A stretch of DNA of 7,533 nt from Clostridia bacterium (lineage in GTDB: Bacteria; CBDUZB01; JAGLHV01): assembly GCA_030595925.1 (NCBI GenBank), contig JAUVLC010000112.1, positions 1 through 7,533 of the forward strand. The letters are read 5' to 3'. Every line of letters begins with the position of its first letter. Position 1 is the first letter of the stretch. Of the stretch, positions 1 to 4,427 are shown in pieces. The notes under the pieces were generated by a model. The model was not told where the DNA came from. It worked only from the letters and a program-made list of their open reading frames with translations, and did no database searches. The position numbers and the translations under genes were made by a program.

Positions 1-9
1 ATAAATAGT

Positions 10-39
10 TTGACTATATTGCTCTTTTAATAGTAAAAT
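10..39 (+). promoter_or_regulatory. Candidate sigma70 promoter at left edge
   Basis: A TTGACT box (10-15) is followed after 18 bases by TAAAAT (34-39), five of six matches to the -10 consensus. No open reading frame starts within the next 200 bases, so the promoter has no obvious target. It may be a chance match in AT-rich DNA, or it may belong to the insertion element whose repeats follow at 72-140. Inference from consensus match only. Confidence 0.22.
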
Positions 40-71
40 CTTTTTATCGTTACTTTGCTCTGATTTTATGC

Positions 72-140
72 TGGTAGAAGTTACCGGATTAGGTGGTAGA
101 AGTTTTCCGGAATGGGTGGTAGAAGTTACCGGAATAGGCA
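72..140. mobile_element. Probable IS21-family element end (tandem terminal repeats)
   Basis: Three head-to-tail repeats are seen at 72-93, 94-116 and 117-138. Each begins TGGTAGAAGTT and carries a CCGGA core followed by T/A-TAGG or ATGGG. The first and third differ at one base; the second has an extra base and TTTCCGG in place of TACCGG. The array ends in CA at 139-140. IS21-family elements are known to have TG...CA termini with several internal copies of a transposase-binding repeat at each end, and CCGGAATGGGTGG-type repeats are familiar from their right ends. On this reading the element body would lie to the left, outside the window, with its terminus at about 140. No istA/istB coding sequence is visible, so this could also be an isolated remnant or a different repeat-binding protein's site. 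Confidence 0.45.
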
Positions 141-189
141 TGTACTTTAAGAACTCTAGAAAAGATTGCATCAGCTACCGGTTCCAAAC

Positions 190-218
190 TTGAAATTAAT
201 TTCAAATAAAGTTATTAC
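190..218 (+). promoter_or_regulatory. Candidate promoter overlapping a 16-bp perfect palindrome
   Basis: Positions 190-205 form a perfect palindrome, TTGAAATTAATTTCAA. Its first six bases serve as a -35-like TTGAAA, and 17 bases later comes TATTAC (213-218), four of six matches to a -10. This is the only reasonable start signal between the IS-like end and the first TPR gene. The palindrome could be an operator for a dimeric regulator, or just AT-rich symmetry. Confidence 0.33.
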
Positions 219-267
219 CTAATTATGCAAAAACCTTATTAACTTCATACAACAAAAAGGAGTCCCC

Positions 268-312
268 ATGATAAAACTAACTATGGTTGAAAAACCCAAA
301 GTAAATTTATAA
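268..312 (+). pseudogene. Gutted copy (A) of the small coiled-coil gene, 14 codons
   Basis: This is a 14-residue reading frame with a good SD (AAAGGAG just upstream) in the same setting as the two related genes at 974 and 2023. The leader and start codon match those copies. From the second codon on, however, the sequence aligns with the far 3' end of the intact copy: ATAAAAC-TAACTA...GAAAAA..CAAAGTAAAT here matches 2191-2227. The middle of the gene is therefore missing. An extra base in CCCAAAG moves the old stop (TAA) out of frame, so reading continues to the TAA at 310-312. The start is 9 bases before the SD of the TPR gene at 324. I read this as a deletion remnant; whether the peptide is made or acts as a leader for the TPR gene cannot be told. 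Confidence 0.6.
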
Positions 313-323
313 GGAAGAAAAAA

Positions 324-953
324 ATGACTTTTTTACCCAGTTTTTTTAAATCAAAAGAGGACAAAAAAATAGCAGAATATAAAGAGTTGATCAATGCTAA
401 TCCTGATGATGTGGAGGCACATTTTTGGCTTGGGTTGGTTTATGGAAATAAAAGTTTGTGGGATAAAGCGATAGGAGAGTTTAAAGAGGCGATAAGGATA
501 TACCCTAATTTTGCGGATGTACATTTTAATCTTGGGGTGGCATATGGGGAGAAAGGTTTGAGTGGTCAGGAGATAGAGGAATATAAAGAAGCGATAAGGA
601 TATATCCTAATTTTGCTGAAGCACGTTATAATCTTGGGGTAACTTATGGTATGCAAGGCTTATATTTTCAGGCGATAGAAGAGTTTAAAGAGGCAATCCG
701 GCTTAATCCTGACGACGCAAATGCCCACGGTAATTTGGGTTTGGCATATTACGCAAAAGGTTTGCATGAGGAAGCAATAGAGGAGTTTAAGGAAGCGATA
801 AGAATTAAGCCTGATTATGTAAAAGCGCATTTAAATCTTGGGTTTATTTATTTTGATTTGGATCGACGAGGGGAAGCACTTGATGAATATGAGATATTAA
901 AAAAATTAGACAAAGAATTAGCCAACAAACTTTTTGACTACATTTCTAAATAA
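324..953 (+). CDS. TPR repeat protein, five repeats, no export signal
   Basis: The 209-residue protein is almost entirely tetratricopeptide repeats. A lone helix pair (residues about 11-29) precedes five perfectly spaced 34-residue units starting at V30, A64, A98, A132 and V166, each with the W/N-LG--Y, A/I--F/YKEAI and P--A signature positions. The last unit runs into a different cap (EALDEYEILKKLDKELANKL), which it shares with the TPR protein at 2248. TPR stacks bind peptides or partner proteins; no enzyme domain is present. The N-terminus (MTFLPSFFKSKEDKK) has one short hydrophobic patch but is too short for a signal peptide, so a cytoplasmic location is inferred. The SD AGGAAG lies 6 bases before the ATG. 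It follows the small-gene remnant at 268 and precedes truncated copy B by 20 bases. Specific partner and role are unknown. Confidence 0.93.
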   Translation: MTFLPSFFKSKEDKKIAEYKELINANPDDVEAHFWLGLVYGNKSLWDKAIGEFKEAIRIYPNFADVHFNLGVAYGEKGLSGQEIEEYKEAIRIYPNFAEARYNLGVTYGMQGLYFQAIEEFKEAIRLNPDDANAHGNLGLAYYAKGLHEEAIEEFKEAIRIKPDYVKAHLNLGFIYFDLDRRGEALDEYEILKKLDKELANKLFDYISK

Positions 954-960
954 CAACCCA

Positions 961-1107
961 AAAGGAGTCCCTCATGGTAAAACTAACCACAAAAATTTCC
1001 GACAAAGAATACAAATTTGAAACCACCGAAGCCCTGGTCAAACAACTAAAAGACGACTCAGCCAAGACATCAAAAGAATTAGAATCCATAGAAACAACCT
1101 ACAAAAA
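961..1107 (+). repeat. Long direct repeat, copy B (partner at 2010-2156)
   Basis: The leader and first 134 coding bases of the small gene (974-1107) recur at 2023-2156 with only two substitutions: one in codon 10 (GAC/GGC, Asp/Gly) and one synonymous change in codon 25 (CTA/TTA). The SD leaders also align. The offset is 1049 bases, and the toxin-antitoxin module lies between the two copies. The match stops abruptly in the A-rich tract around 1108-1120. Confidence 0.9.
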
Positions 1108-1111
1108 CTAA
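974..1111 (+). pseudogene. Truncated copy (B) of the small coiled-coil gene, 45 codons
   Basis: The frame begins at an ATG with SD AGGAG 6 bases upstream. It encodes 45 residues, 44 of which match the intact 67-residue protein at 2023 except for one Asp/Gly change at residue 10. After the shared TTYK the sequence differs by a one-base loss (AAAAAGTT in the intact copy, AAAAACT here), which creates TAA at 1109-1111. Beyond it homology is lost and the toxin-antitoxin promoter starts 10 bases later. The missing part is the lysine-rich and second helical segment. It could still be translated, but it looks like a casualty of recombination or of insertion of the downstream module. Its stop also marks where a TPR partner would be expected and is absent. 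Confidence 0.72.
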
Positions 1112-1121
1112 AAAAAAGGAC

Positions 1122-1150
1122 TTGACAAAAGTTAGCAAATATGCTAACCT
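1122..1150 (+). promoter_or_regulatory. Toxin-antitoxin promoter with inverted-repeat operator
   Basis: A perfect -35 TTGACA (1122-1127) is followed after 17 bases by TAACCT (1145-1150), a modest -10. Between them and overlapping the -10 lies a perfect inverted repeat, GTTAGC-N6-GCTAAC (1131-1148). This is the position expected for autorepression by the XRE antitoxin encoded downstream, since HigA-type antitoxins commonly bind such palindromes over their own promoter. The predicted transcription start falls at about 1155-1160, right at the toxin ATG (1161). The operator is seen directly; its use by this antitoxin is inference. Confidence 0.62.
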
Positions 1151-1160
1151 ATTAATAGAG

Positions 1161-1565
1161 ATGAAACCTAAAACAGAAGAATACATTTTTTATCAAGGTG
1201 AAAAGTTCCAAGTGGAATTTTATTTCAATGAAAAAGGTGAGATACCTGCAAAAGAATTGATAGAAAGCCTTTCTTCTAATAAAGTGATTGTAAAACTTGC
1301 CGGTTTTGTGAAATTGATTGCTGATGAGGGGATGTTGTATGATGAACAAAAATTCAGAATTGTTGACCAGAAGGAAAAAATATATGAATTTAAGCCGGGC
1401 AGATATCGATTTTTCAATTTTTTCTATACAGGTGGAAAGATAATTATTATGAATGGATATTTAAAAAAATCACAAAAAGTCGATAAGAAAGCGTTAAAAC
1501 GGGCGATACGATTAAGAAAAGATTATATTGAACGAATAAAAGGAGGTGAATATTATGGTAAATAA
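1161..1565 (+). CDS. higB: HigB-like toxin (RelE/ParE superfamily, Gp49-like)
   Basis: The 134-residue protein has the layout of phage Gp49-like HigB toxins (RelE/ParE fold), which cleave mRNA, usually on the ribosome. FQVEFYFNEKGEIPAKELIE (16-35) matches the first strand and helix. The core strands contain YEFKPGRYRFFNFFYTG (75-91), then IIIMNGYLKKSQK (94-106) and a basic C-terminal helix (about 107-125). The basic residues R81, R83, K102 and K103 fit an RNA-contacting surface. I take the ATG at 1161: a TTG at 1122 is in frame but coincides with the -35 box. No SD stands before 1161, and the transcript probably starts within a few bases of it, so translation may be leaderless and weak. The 3' end overlaps the antitoxin gene by 11 bases. 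Toxin-first order is typical of HigBA. Exact subfamily not certain. Confidence 0.86.
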   Translation: MKPKTEEYIFYQGEKFQVEFYFNEKGEIPAKELIESLSSNKVIVKLAGFVKLIADEGMLYDEQKFRIVDQKEKIYEFKPGRYRFFNFFYTGGKIIIMNGYLKKSQKVDKKALKRAIRLRKDYIERIKGGEYYGK

Positions 1566-1872
1566 AAAGGTTAAAACTTATATGGAAAAGTTACTCGGGG
1601 ATAAACAGTTTAAAGAGGCGTTTGAGGAAGAGTATTTAAAATTACTTATATCAGAGAAGATTGCAAAATTGAGAAAATCTGCTCATCTAACACAAGAAGC
1701 TTTAGCTAAAAAAATGGATACAACAAAATCAGCGATATCACGGTATGAAAGTGCAAATTATAGTGGGTATAGTATGTCACTTCTTGAAAAGTTCGCTCGT
1801 GCCTGTGGAGCAGTTATAGAAATCAAATTTGTACGAAATAAAGGCAGAAAAAGACATTTATCAAAGATATAA
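1555..1872 (+). CDS. higA: HigA-like XRE-family antitoxin
   Basis: The 105-residue protein has an N-terminal helical arm (1-33) and an XRE helix-turn-helix (about 34-90). The latter includes LRKSAHLTQEALAKKM, with the usual T-Q pair of helix 2, and TTKSAISRYES as the recognition helix, then a second helical part and a basic tail (RNKGRKRHLSK). It should neutralise the HigB-like toxin and repress the operon by binding the inverted repeat at 1131-1148. The ATG at 1555 is chosen because a perfect AGGAGG (1541-1546) lies 8 bases before it; an in-frame GTG at 1546 overlaps that SD. The start lies inside the toxin gene, so translation is probably coupled. The strong SD, against none for the toxin, would favour antitoxin excess. 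Confidence 0.88.
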   Translation: MVNKKVKTYMEKLLGDKQFKEAFEEEYLKLLISEKIAKLRKSAHLTQEALAKKMDTTKSAISRYESANYSGYSMSLLEKFARACGAVIEIKFVRNKGRKRHLSKI

Positions 1873-1891
1873 AAATATTTACTCTGCACAA

Positions 1892-1917
1892 TAAACAACT
1901 CCACTCCGGTTTTTCCC
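1892..1917 (+). repeat. 26-bp intergenic direct repeat, copy 1
   Basis: The 26 bases beginning TAAACAACTCCACTCCGG and ending GTTTTTCCC occur identically at 4290-4315. This copy lies 20 bases after the antitoxin stop and 131 bases before the start codon of the small gene at 2023; the other lies 138 bases before the start at 4428. Both are followed by pyrimidine-rich sequence and a -35-like TTGA box. It could be a shared upstream regulatory element, a dispersed intergenic repeat or a recombination scar. Confidence 0.85.
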
Positions 1918-1957
1918 TTTTCAAAGGTGCATTTTAGTTTACCATTTGCAACTCACA

Positions 1958-1986
1958 TTGACTTTTCCTTCCCTTTTTGTTACCAT
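1958..1986 (+). promoter_or_regulatory. Candidate promoter for small gene/TPR lipoprotein cassette
   Basis: TTGACT (1958-1963) and TACCAT (1981-1986) are separated by 17 bases, five and four of six consensus matches respectively. The predicted start would leave a leader of about 30 bases before the ATG at 2023. The 150 bases between the antitoxin stop and 2023 otherwise hold only the 26-bp repeat. Consensus match only. Confidence 0.4.
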
Positions 1987-2009
1987 ATCCCACATAATAA
2001 TCTACAACA

Positions 2010-2156
2010 AAAGGAGTTTCCCATGGTAAAACTAACCACAAAAATTTCCGGCAAAGAATACAAATTTGAAACCACCGAAGCCCTGGTCAAACAATTAAAA
2101 GACGACTCAGCCAAGACATCAAAAGAATTAGAATCCATAGAAACAACCTACAAAAA
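2010..2156 (+). repeat. Long direct repeat, copy C (partner at 961-1107)
   Basis: This is the second copy of the SD leader plus first 134 coding bases of the small gene, 1049 bases downstream of the first, with two substitutions in the coding part. Together the copies flank the toxin-antitoxin module in direct orientation, so recombination between them would delete or multiply the module. Confidence 0.9.
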
Positions 2157-2226
2157 GTTAAAAAAGAAAAAGACCACCCTGGAAGCCACCATAAAACAAT
2201 TAACTACAAATGAAAAAGCAAAGTAA
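2023..2226 (+). CDS. Small lysine-rich coiled-coil protein (intact copy C)
   Basis: The 67-residue protein begins MVKLTTKISGKEYKF, a likely beta hairpin. Two helical stretches with heptad-like spacing follow (about 17-43 and 48-62), joined by KKLKKKK. It is very rich in Lys, Thr and Glu. There is no signal peptide, membrane segment or cysteine. I do not recognise the family. The ATG at 2023 is chosen because AGGAG lies 6 bases upstream and the two related copies start at the same place; the frame stays open back to 1927, but that part has no SD and is not conserved in them. It lies 21 bases before the TPR lipoprotein, so the two are probably co-transcribed, and copy A shows the same arrangement. 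Its codons (ACC, GCC, GTC, CTG) are more C-rich than those of the TPR repeats. A structural or partner role with the TPR protein is inference. Confidence 0.78.
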   Translation: MVKLTTKISGKEYKFETTEALVKQLKDDSAKTSKELESIETTYKKLKKKKTTLEATIKQLTTNEKAK

Positions 2227-2247
2227 ATATAAAAGGAGGAAAAATAA

Positions 2248-3426
2248 ATGAGTTTCCCAAACACAAAACACAAAAACCACATTTCTAAAATATTAGCAGT
2301 CTTAATATGTATTACTCTTCTATGCAGCTGTTCAAAACTAATAGAAACCTTAATCGACCACACATCCCGTAAAAAAATTGCAGAATACAAAAAAGCAATC
2401 AAAGCCAATCCTAATGATGCAGAGGCTTATTGTAAATTGGGGAATGCTTATTATAAAAAAGGATCATATAATAAAGCTATAAAAGAGTTTAAAGAGGCGA
2501 TAAGGATTGATCCTGATTATGCGGATGCACATTTTTGGCTTGGGTGGGTTTATAATGAGAAAGGTTTGTGGGATGAAGCAATAGAGGAATATAAAGAAGC
2601 GATAAGGATTAACCCTGATTATAAAGAATCTCATTACAATCTTGAAGTTATTTATAATAAGAAAAAGTTATATAATCAAACGATGAAAGAGTCTAAAGAA
2701 GCAATCAAAGTCAATCCGGACGACATCAAAGCCTATTATAACCTTGGGGTGGCGTATGGGGACAAGAAATTATATAATGAGGCGATAAAGGAATATAAAA
2801 AAGCAATTAAGATAAAGATAGATTATGCAGAAGCGCATTGTGGCCTTGGGTTGGCTTATTGTGGAAAAGGATCATATAATAAGGCGATAAAGGAGTTTAA
2901 AAAAGCAATTAAGATAAAGCCGGAGTATGCATATGCACATTTTGGTCTTGCGTGGGCTTATGGTGAAAAAGGTTTATTGGATGAAGCGATTGATGCGGAT
3001 TTAGAAGGGGATAGGATTAAAGATGATAAAGAAATAAAAAAATATAAAGAGGCAATAAAGATTAAGCCTGATGATGCAGATGCGTATTTAAAGCTTGGGT
3101 TTATTTATTTGTGGAACAAAGATTTGCACGATCAGGCGATAAAGGCATACAAAGAAGCGATAAGAATTAAACCTGATGATACAAAAGCATATTTTCTTCT
3201 TGGGATGGCTTATAGGCAAAAAGGGTTATATAATGAGGCAATGAAGGAGTATAAAGAAGCAATTAGGATTAAGCCTGATTATGGAGTGGCTCATGAGTAT
3301 TTGGGGAAAATTTATCTTTCTTTGAATAAACGGGAAGAAGCACTCAAGGAATATGAAATATTAAAAAAATTAGACCCGAAATCAGCCAAAAGACTTTTGG
3401 ATGACATTAATAAAATTTCAAATTAA
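2248..3426 (+). CDS. TPR repeat lipoprotein, nine repeats
   Basis: The 392-residue protein starts with a basic n-region, a hydrophobic stretch (ILAVLICITLL) and a lipobox-like L25-C26-S27-C28, so C28 is the likely lipidated residue of a membrane-anchored lipoprotein. A short linker and a partial helix pair (41-57) precede TPR units starting near A58, A92, K126, I160, A194, A228, A277, T312 and G346. The sixth unit is stretched by about 15 acidic or charged residues (DADLEGDRIKDDKEIKK region, 249-265), and the seventh has one extra residue. The C-terminal cap EALKEYEILKKLDPKSAKRL is shared with the TPR protein at 324, showing common ancestry despite different N-termini. AGGAGG lies 8 bases before the ATG. 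The first 170 bases are C-rich like the preceding small gene, then composition turns G-rich at the repeats, suggesting a possible recombination joint. It probably scaffolds a protein complex at the envelope; partners unknown. Confidence 0.93.
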   Translation: MSFPNTKHKNHISKILAVLICITLLCSCSKLIETLIDHTSRKKIAEYKKAIKANPNDAEAYCKLGNAYYKKGSYNKAIKEFKEAIRIDPDYADAHFWLGWVYNEKGLWDEAIEEYKEAIRINPDYKESHYNLEVIYNKKKLYNQTMKESKEAIKVNPDDIKAYYNLGVAYGDKKLYNEAIKEYKKAIKIKIDYAEAHCGLGLAYCGKGSYNKAIKEFKKAIKIKPEYAYAHFGLAWAYGEKGLLDEAIDADLEGDRIKDDKEIKKYKEAIKIKPDDADAYLKLGFIYLWNKDLHDQAIKAYKEAIRIKPDDTKAYFLLGMAYRQKGLYNEAMKEYKEAIRIKPDYGVAHEYLGKIYLSLNKREEALKEYEILKKLDPKSAKRLLDDINKISN

Positions 3427-3469
3427 ACAGAAAGAAAAGTGAAACCATACTTTCTTAAAAGGAAAAAAA

Positions 3470-4069
3470 ATGAAACTCCATAAAACAATATTAGTTATCG
3501 TGGGCATTAGTTTTTTATGCAGTTGTGCAACACCGAAAAAGAAAGTTTCTACTTCTATGGTGGGGGAAGGATTATGTGATCTATTTATAAATAGCTGGAA
3601 GTTTCCTGATAAAATCGAAAAAATTAAGAATGAATTTTCTATTTCTGGAGATAATACAAAAGTATATTTATGTTTATCTGCTCTATATTTTTTAAGCTAT
3701 ATTAGAGCATCTCAAGTCAATACAATAACCATCCCTCCTAAAAATATAGAAAAAATATCGCATAGTCTATTCTCGTTTCTAATAACAAAATATATTGTTC
3801 TATACAAAATGGATGAAAATATCGACGTTTTATTGAAGCAACAAAATCAATTAACTCAAAAATTTATGGTTGCTTGGGATAAAAACATAAATAATAAGCC
3901 AAGTCCTCATTGGTATGTTGGCAAAGAGGTGTGTAATTTTTTAAAGGGCACAGACGTTGTGCCAGATCCAGCTTTTATTATGTTTTGTTCAGGAACTTTT
4001 TCGAATGATACAATTTTAATAAAAAATTTTCTGGAAGAATTACAAGAAAATTTTGAAATCGTTGAATAA
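3470..4069 (+). CDS. Lipoprotein of unknown function
   Basis: The 199-residue protein has a clear type II signal peptide. A basic start (MKLHK) and hydrophobic core (TILVIVGISF) lead to lipobox L16-C17-S18-C19, followed by ATPKKK. The same L-C-S-C arrangement is found in the TPR lipoprotein just upstream. The mature part looks mostly helical, with a hydrophobic segment rich in Leu/Tyr around residues 65-77 (VYLCLSALYFLSYI) and another near 100-113. A C-terminal region with several cysteines and aromatics (WYVGKEVCNF, AFIMFCSGTF) ends in an acidic helix. I do not recognise a family. AAGGA lies 6 bases before the ATG. It is 43 bases after the TPR gene with no convincing terminator between, so co-transcription is likely, and both proteins would sit on the same membrane face. 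Confidence 0.85.
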   Translation: MKLHKTILVIVGISFLCSCATPKKKVSTSMVGEGLCDLFINSWKFPDKIEKIKNEFSISGDNTKVYLCLSALYFLSYIRASQVNTITIPPKNIEKISHSLFSFLITKYIVLYKMDENIDVLLKQQNQLTQKFMVAWDKNINNKPSPHWYVGKEVCNFLKGTDVVPDPAFIMFCSGTFSNDTILIKNFLEELQENFEIVE

Positions 4070-4204
4070 ATATTAATTAATGCGTAACAAATCACTGTAC
4101 CTTAACAAATAAACCCCAAACCCCCACCCCTAACACTCCGTTCCATTCTGTTTATTGTCTGTTCGTTCCCCAAATGATTTTTCGTTGACACTCAAAAACA
4201 TTTT

Positions 4205-4235
4205 TTTCTTTGCTTAAATTCTTAAAGCAAAGAAA
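4205..4235. terminator. AT-rich hairpin, possible terminator
   Basis: An 11-bp perfect inverted repeat, TTTCTTTGCTT (4205-4215) and AAGCAAAGAAA (4225-4235), encloses a 9-base loop. It lies 136 bases after the lipoprotein stop at 4069. No T-run follows on the + strand; a T-run precedes it, so it does not have the classic form of an intrinsic terminator in either direction. It may end the upstream transcript weakly or serve as a protein-binding site. Confidence 0.3.
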
Positions 4236-4289
4236 TTCGTTCACCAGTTACTTTGCTCCGTTATCACTTCGCAAACAAACTGCAAACAT

Positions 4290-4315
4290 TAAACAACTCC
4301 ACTCCGGTTTTTCCC
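4290..4315 (+). repeat. 26-bp intergenic direct repeat, copy 2
   Basis: This sequence is identical to 1892-1917. The copy ends 35 bases upstream of the -35 box of the promoter at 4351. C/T-rich sequence continues after it (ends CACCCC), whereas copy 1 continues CTTTT, so identity stops exactly at the shared CCC. Confidence 0.85.
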
Positions 4316-4350
4316 CACCCCACAGGCAAACTTACCGACCGATTTTTTCC

Positions 4351-4379
4351 TTGAATACTTTTTTAAAATATGATATATA
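4351..4379 (+). promoter_or_regulatory. Extended -10 promoter for the 4428 gene cluster
   Basis: TTGAAT (4351-4356) and TATATA (4374-4379) are 17 bases apart, and the -10 is preceded by TG-A (4371-4373), an extended -10 motif. Transcription would start near 4386, leaving a purine-rich leader of about 42 bases with SD AAGGAAG (4411-4417) before the ATG at 4428. It is one of the strongest promoter matches in the window. Confidence 0.6.
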
Positions 4380-4427
4380 AAAGGGGAAAATAGTAAAAAA
4401 AGAAATTAAAAAGGAAGTTATTATTAA

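Larger units (their letters stand above)
4070..4427. other. 358-bp non-coding region
   Basis: No supported reading frame lies here. In order it holds a C-rich tract (CCCC, CCCCC, CCCC at 4114-4130), a hairpin (4205-4235), GTTACTTTGCTC (4247-4258; the same 12 bases occur at 49-60 near the left edge), the second 26-bp repeat (4290-4315) and a promoter (4351-4379). The + strand is notably C/T-rich from 4114 to 4350, unlike the A/G-rich coding strand around it. It separates the TPR-lipoprotein group from the next gene cluster. Confidence 0.75.

Noticed and set aside
72-138. CRISPR array
   Set aside because: The repeats are directly abutting with no unique spacers and number only three; IS-end repeats explain them better.
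351-656. Reading frame on the - strand opposite the first TPR gene
   Set aside because: It mirrors the TPR repeat pattern of the + strand gene and has no SD; a shadow caused by repetitive codons. The other - strand frames are rejected on the same grounds.
1122-1160. TTG start adding 13 residues to the HigB-like toxin
   Set aside because: The TTG is part of the perfect -35 box and the added residues are encoded by the operator; no SD fits, and the family-like sequence begins after the ATG at 1161.
1927-2022. N-terminal extension of the small coiled-coil protein by 32 residues
   Set aside because: It has no SD, it overlaps the candidate promoter, and neither of the other two copies has it; all three start at the same SD-ATG unit.
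3429-3456. Hairpin or terminator between the TPR lipoprotein and the next lipoprotein
   Set aside because: The complementary arms (AAGAAAAGT and ACTTTCTT) need a bulge and are nearly all A/T with no T-run after; too weak to call.
4111-4130. G-quadruplex on the - strand
   Set aside because: Only three G-runs are present where four are needed for a simple intramolecular quadruplex; kept only as a C-rich tract.
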